Below, one piece after another: positions 6,793 through 10,054 of a stretch of DNA of 10,054 bases (its first letter is position 1; each line of letters begins with the position of its first letter). The stretch spans positions 1 through 10,054 of the forward strand of contig QIHK01000075.1 in assembly GCA_003230945.1 (NCBI GenBank), read 5' to 3'. The notes under the pieces are model-generated. The model did no database searches and had not been told where the DNA came from. It saw only the letters and a list, made by a program, of their open reading frames with translations. This DNA comes from Candidatus Kaiserbacteria bacterium. Its GTDB lineage: Bacteria > Patescibacteriota > Minisyncoccia > Phycocordibacterales > Phycocordibacteraceae. A program made the position numbers and the translations under genes.

Positions 6793-8538
6793 ATGTCCTC
6801 GTTAGACGCTAAACGTCACACACTTGCCCATCTACTTGCTGCAGCGGTGCTTGAACATTACCCACAAGCAAAACCAACCATAGGTCCTGCTGTAGACAAT
6901 GGTTTTTATTATGATTTTGATTTTTCTGGTGGTGAGAAACCTGGTAATGACGAACTCGCTATTCTCGAGACTTCTATGCGCAAAATACTTACTTCATGGA
7001 CTGCTATGTCCGGTGTCGAAATATCTGAAAAAGAAGCGTACAAACATTTTGACGATAATCCTTTTAAACGAGAACTTATAGAAGAGATTGCGGGAAAAGG
7101 AGAGAAAATCACACTGTATACTGCCGGAAACTTTACCGACCTTTGTCGTGGTGGTCATAGCGATAATCCTTCCAAAGATATTCAAGCGGATTCATTCACT
7201 CTCGACCGTATTGCTGGAGCCTACTGGCGTGGTAACGAAAAAAATAAAATGCTCACACGTATTTATGGGCTTGCATTTGATACAAAAAATGAGCTTAAGC
7301 AATATCAAGAAAGACAAGAAGAAGCCAAGAAGCGTGACCATAGAAAAATAGGCAAAGAACAAGGTCTTTTTGTATTCTCTGATTTAGTCGGAAGTGGCAT
7401 GCCTCTTTTTACTCCCAAAGGAAATACTATTCGCTCAGAAATTATACATTTCTCACAAGAACTTAATGAGGAACTTGGTTTTGGAGAGGTACATACTCCA
7501 AATATAAATAAAGGAGAACTTTTTAAAATTTCTGGACATTACGATCAATACAAAGAAGACATGCTCACGGTACATAGCCAGTATGTGAATGATGAAATGT
7601 TTTTGAAACCAATGAACTGCCCACAGCACACACAGATTTATGCTTCCGAACCGCGTAGCTATCGTGACCTCCCTATTCGTTTTTCCGACTTTGCTACTCT
7701 CTATCGTGATGAACGACCGGGAGAACTTTCTGGGCTTACACGCTTACGCGCATTTTCCCAAGACGATGGACATATATTCTGTCGTGAAGATCAGATTGAA
7801 GATGAACTTACCAGTGTACTCGGTGCAATTCAGAAAGCACTTGCCATATACCGTATCGATTACTGGGTACGTTTATCACTTCGTGATCCGGAAAAGAAAG
7901 AAAAATATATTGGTGAAGATGCCATGTGGGAAAAATCAGAAACTATTATGCAGAAGCTTTTGAAAGAGAAAGCAATAGAACATAAAGAAGCACTAGGAGA
8001 AGCTGCTTTTTATGGCCCAAAGATGGACATTATGGCGATAGACGCTATTGGACGGCAATGGCAGATATCTACCATTCAACTTGATGTAAACATGCCAGGA
8101 CGGTTCAATTTGGAATACACCGCAGAAGATGGCACGAAGAAAACTCCAATCATGATTCATCGTGCGCTTATTGGTTCTCCTGATCGTTTCCTCGGTATTC
8201 TCATAGAACATTATAATGGTGCATTCCCCACCTGGCTTTCTCCAGTACAAGTACGCATACTTTCCATTTCAGAAAAACACACTGCGTATGGAGAGGAAAT
8301 CACAACAGCTTTACGGGTGGCGCATATACGCGCAGAGTTTGATAAGTCAAATGAATCACTTGGTAAGAAAATTCGTGCAGGTAAAGGGAAAAAAATTCCT
8401 TACCTAATTGTTATTGGTGATACAGAAGTTGAATCTAAGATGCTCACCGTTGAGAGTCGTGATCATGGGAAACTCGAAGGGCTCTCTGTTGAAGACTTTA
8501 TTACACGTATCCAAAAAGAAATTACTGAGCGTTCCTAA
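6793..8538 (+). CDS. thrS: Threonyl-tRNA synthetase lacking the TGS domain
   Basis: Class II synthetase that charges tRNA-Thr with threonine in the cytoplasm; 581 residues against about 640 in E. coli. The difference is the missing N-terminal TGS (N1) domain: the protein begins directly with the editing domain, whose HTLAH (H9, H13) and CRGGH (C118, H122) motifs are both present. The catalytic core follows. The zinc ligands are C276 in MNCPQH, H327 in QDDGHIF and H456 in MIHRALIGS, matching C334, H385 and H511 of E. coli. Motif 2 arginine is R305 in YRDERPGE and motif 3 arginine is R465 in GSPDRF. The anticodon-binding domain occupies about 478-581. I chose ATG 6793 because it leaves 22 bases after dnaE and a -10 seven bases upstream; an in-frame ATG at 6751 would add 14 residues that look like nothing in the family. 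Both editing and catalytic sites appear intact. Confidence 0.96.
   Translation: MSSLDAKRHTLAHLLAAAVLEHYPQAKPTIGPAVDNGFYYDFDFSGGEKPGNDELAILETSMRKILTSWTAMSGVEISEKEAYKHFDDNPFKRELIEEIAGKGEKITLYTAGNFTDLCRGGHSDNPSKDIQADSFTLDRIAGAYWRGNEKNKMLTRIYGLAFDTKNELKQYQERQEEAKKRDHRKIGKEQGLFVFSDLVGSGMPLFTPKGNTIRSEIIHFSQELNEELGFGEVHTPNINKGELFKISGHYDQYKEDMLTVHSQYVNDEMFLKPMNCPQHTQIYASEPRSYRDLPIRFSDFATLYRDERPGELSGLTRLRAFSQDDGHIFCREDQIEDELTSVLGAIQKALAIYRIDYWVRLSLRDPEKKEKYIGEDAMWEKSETIMQKLLKEKAIEHKEALGEAAFYGPKMDIMAIDAIGRQWQISTIQLDVNMPGRFNLEYTAEDGTKKTPIMIHRALIGSPDRFLGILIEHYNGAFPTWLSPVQVRILSISEKHTAYGEEITTALRVAHIRAEFDKSNESLGKKIRAGKGKKIPYLIVIGDTEVESKMLTVESRDHGKLEGLSVEDFITRIQKEITERS
8535..8538. other. Interlocked convergent stop codons
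   Basis: The four bases CTAA hold both stops: TAA of thrS (8536-8538, plus) and TAG of the surface-protein gene (8535-8537, minus). No intergenic DNA remains, and I see no terminator hairpin at the junction, so termination of each transcript must lie inside the other gene or occur by another route. Confidence 0.9.
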
Positions 8539-10054
8539 GCACCAAGAATAACAAGGGCACGAGTAAGGGCTAATTTAGCTCCCGTAATACCTACCGAATA
8601 ACTCGAGTCAACGGCGGTAGTAAATGCGGTCACAAGTTGTTCAAGCACTGGTGTCGCAATCTTGCTTGTGATGCGCACAATGCTCGGATGAACTGAGACG
8701 CCCTCAAGACGACTACGGTATACATCATCAAGCGCACAAGTAACTTGTGTTAGGAATACTTCAATATCACCACCATCACGAATGGTTTCGCGGAGCATAC
8801 CAAATGTTTGTACACGATCACCGCAAAGAAGTGCTTCAAGAAAAGTAAAAACTTGTACTGAAACTTTATCTGGTTTCTCTGTGGTTGCGTGAGTTATCGG
8901 TTCTACATTTTCATATATCGGTTCCACTTTATCAGATACTGGTTCTACATTTTCATATATCGGTTCAGTCTGAGATACGGAAGTATCTGGCGTTGTATGT
9001 GATTCTCGCGCAAGACCACTAACAATATCTTCAACCGAAAGCATACCTTCATGTGCAAAAGATTTAAAACCATCATACAGAGAGTACTGTTGCGTTTCTT
9101 TTTGAATAGGTTCAACCTGAGAAACAACAGGTACGTCAGCTACTGCAGAAGCAGATTTTTCAGAATGCGCCGTTGCCATAGCCAGTTCGCGTTCTGTATT
9201 CAATACAGCTACCACACGATTACCAAATGAACGACCTCTGCGCCCTAGATACGGGAAAACTAAAAATAATATAAGATAAGCGAAAGCAAGTGACACACCA
9301 ACGAGGACTACCCAATAAAGAACGGTACCAAATGAACCGAGATCAAGCCCGGTATATGGAATCTGTGAGAGATACAGGTAAGCAAGTGGCTGTGCCGAGG
9401 GATGCGAAAAAAGAGTAACAACAGGAGAAATAGAACCGCCTCCACCACCTCCTCCGCCACCAGAACCACCTTCAATGTTAAGTGAAGTTGAACACATTAC
9501 TGTTTGACCATTTGTGGCATGGAATGTCCCCGTATACGTATGTATTCCGACTGCCGTTGGTGTGACTACTATTGCATTTGGTGAGCTCGTTGCGGTGGCA
9601 ATACCGTTAGAAATATCTACAGTAGCAATCTCACTACCACTCCATGAAAGTGTCGCTGAATTACCAGAGCGGGTGCTTGTTGGATTTACGGTGAGGACAC
9701 AAGATGGACCTCCACCACTTCCGCCATGTTGGACGGTTACCGTTGTGGCACACGTGACGACTTGTCCCGTTGGACTCACTGCGGTACCAGTAAAAGTAGT
9801 ATCTTTATTTATCGCTTTAGAAGTAACTGTGCCTCCAATAGAGGGGATCACTGTACCTATACCATTATCAATTGAAAAAGTACCAACATTAGTTGTTAGC
9901 CAAGTAAGTTTAGTATGACCTCCTGAAGATACACTCGATGAGTCTGAAGAAAGAGTACACGTCGGTGCAGAAGGAGGTGGTGGTGGAGGTGGAGGTGTAA
10001 CAGTTACGGTTGTTGAGCAGGTCGCTACACCACCAGCACCGGTTGCTGTGCCAG
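8535..10054 (-). CDS. Surface protein with Ig-like repeats, one membrane helix and a cytoplasmic tail (N-terminus beyond window)
   Basis: The minus frame is open from the right edge to the TAG, 505 residues visible (numbered from 10052), so the N-terminus and any signal peptide are outside. Order: the end of one Ig-like repeat (1-19), eight prolines (20-27), a full repeat (about 30-108), a Gly-rich linker, a second full repeat (about 116-194), a GGSGGGG-type linker (195-206), a hydrophobic helix at about 244-268, then GRRGR and a tail of about 235 residues. Each full repeat has a Cys pair 69 residues apart (C32-C101, C118-C187) and a Trp 19 residues after the first Cys (W51, W137), suggesting a disulfide-bonded beta sandwich. 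Positive charges after the helix place the repeats outside and the tail inside. The tail has a 14-residue EPIYENVEP repeat and a C-terminal domain of about 110 residues. No enzyme motif is visible. Adhesion or cell-surface structure is a guess; I do not recognise a named family. Confidence 0.85.
   Translation of the reverse strand, partial: GTATGAGGVATCSTTVTVTPPPPPPPPSAPTCTLSSDSSSVSSGGHTKLTWLTTNVGTFSIDNGIGTVIPSIGGTVTSKAINKDTTFTGTAVSPTGQVVTCATTVTVQHGGSGGGPSCVLTVNPTSTRSGNSATLSWSGSEIATVDISNGIATATSSPNAIVVTPTAVGIHTYTGTFHATNGQTVMCSTSLNIEGGSGGGGGGGGGSISPVVTLFSHPSAQPLAYLYLSQIPYTGLDLGSFGTVLYWVVLVGVSLAFAYLILFLVFPYLGRRGRSFGNRVVAVLNTERELAMATAHSEKSASAVADVPVVSQVEPIQKETQQYSLYDGFKSFAHEGMLSVEDIVSGLARESHTTPDTSVSQTEPIYENVEPVSDKVEPIYENVEPITHATTEKPDKVSVQVFTFLEALLCGDRVQTFGMLRETIRDGGDIEVFLTQVTCALDDVYRSRLEGVSVHPSIVRITSKIATPVLEQLVTAFTTAVDSSYSVGITGAKLALTRALVILGA
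8538..8868 (-). other. C-terminal cytoplasmic domain resembling a clamp-loader collar domain
   Basis: The last 110 or so residues of the surface protein form a compact predicted helical domain. It starts near VFTFLEALLCGDR, continues IRDGGDIEVFLTQVTCALDDVY, and ends GAKLALTRALVILGA. The order (helix plus GDR, a GGD turn before a leucine-rich helix, and a final KLALTRAL helix) recalls domain III of DnaX-type clamp-loader subunits. This is pattern resemblance by eye and no P-loop is present in the visible part. Confidence 0.3.
8899..8966 (-). repeat. Direct repeat of 26 bases encoding EPIYENVEP twice
   Basis: Identical 26-base copies at 8899-8924 and 8941-8966 begin GGTTCTACATTTTC on the plus strand and are offset by 42 bases (14 codons). 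In the protein this gives EPIYENVEP, then VSDKV, then EPIYENVEP, in the acidic linker between the membrane helix and the C-terminal domain. Shorter relatives, SQVEPIQ and SQTEPIY, occur nearby. The bases between the copies differ in origin from the repeat, so this is a recent small internal duplication. Confidence 0.9.
9480..10054 (-). repeat. Tandem Ig-like protein repeats of 86-89 residues with Pro and Gly linkers
   Basis: Two complete repeats and the end of a third are visible. The equivalent first cysteines (C32, C118) are 86 residues apart; the second cysteines (C12, C101, C187) are 89 and 86 apart. Each repeat ends in a T/V-rich strand after its second Cys, such as CSTTVTV and CATTVTV. 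Linkers are a run of eight prolines (plus-strand purine tract at about 9970-9997), GGSGGG, and a long Gly run (plus-strand CCN tract at about 9435-9470). DNA identity between repeats is low, so they are old duplications. Confidence 0.8.

Noticed and set aside
8899..8966. CRISPR-like direct repeats
   Set aside because: Only two copies, in codon phase within a gene, with a 16-base gap; this is a protein repeat.
9439..9851. Start of the surface protein at 9851 or a separate plus-strand gene here
   Set aside because: The minus frame stays open to the window edge with repeat structure continuing upstream; the plus-strand frame is a shadow of low-complexity repeats.
1..10054. Recoded UGA (code 25 of Gracilibacteria)
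   Set aside because: All genes read through with the standard code, with no internal in-frame TGA needed.

Overview
The window looks like chromosomal core genome from a member of the Candidate Phyla Radiation (Patescibacteria), most likely a Parcubacteria-type lineage. This rests on the compact layout, an RNase III-SMC pair preceded by NusB and an L32 beginning with a Parcubacteria-like RMRHTRAQTNNRRSHHAL stretch, and a long surface protein built from Cys-paired Ig-like repeats joined by proline runs, a style I associate with that group. The lineage call is my inference from protein sequence; no marker rRNA is present. The standard genetic code fits every gene.

Layout. Positions 1-3517 carry five minus-strand genes, in transcription order: rnhB (RNase HII), rpmF (ribosomal protein L32, extended and without cysteines), a nusB-Nudix fusion, rnc (RNase III), and smc (the N-terminal 241 residues; the rest lies outside the window). 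From 3540 the plus strand carries dnaE (replicative DNA polymerase alpha subunit, 1076 aa) and thrS (threonyl-tRNA synthetase without the TGS domain, 581 aa). thrS meets tail to tail, with interlocked stop codons at 8535-8538, a minus-strand gene that runs off the right edge. That gene encodes extracellular Ig-like repeats, a Gly-rich linker, one membrane helix and a cytoplasmic tail. No gap between genes exceeds 84 bases, and I see no tRNA, rRNA, CRISPR array, insertion sequence or phage gene.

How it fits together. The minus-strand group joins RNA processing and ribosome functions (RNase HII, L32, NusB, RNase III) to chromosome organisation (SMC). The plus-strand pair supplies replication and tRNA charging. 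The right-hand gene is a cell-surface protein unrelated to these.

The most interesting signals are regulatory and architectural. Five of seven visible starts have a -10-like hexamer only 6-8 bases before the ATG and no Shine-Dalgarno sequence, which suggests leaderless transcription. rnhB and dnaE diverge from one 8-base palindrome, AGTATACT, which reads as a -10 box on both strands. NusB is fused to a Nudix domain whose Nudix box has lost two acidic positions. A 17-bp imperfect hairpin lies between rpmF and nusB. The surface protein ends in a roughly 110-residue cytoplasmic domain that faintly resembles the DnaX collar domain.
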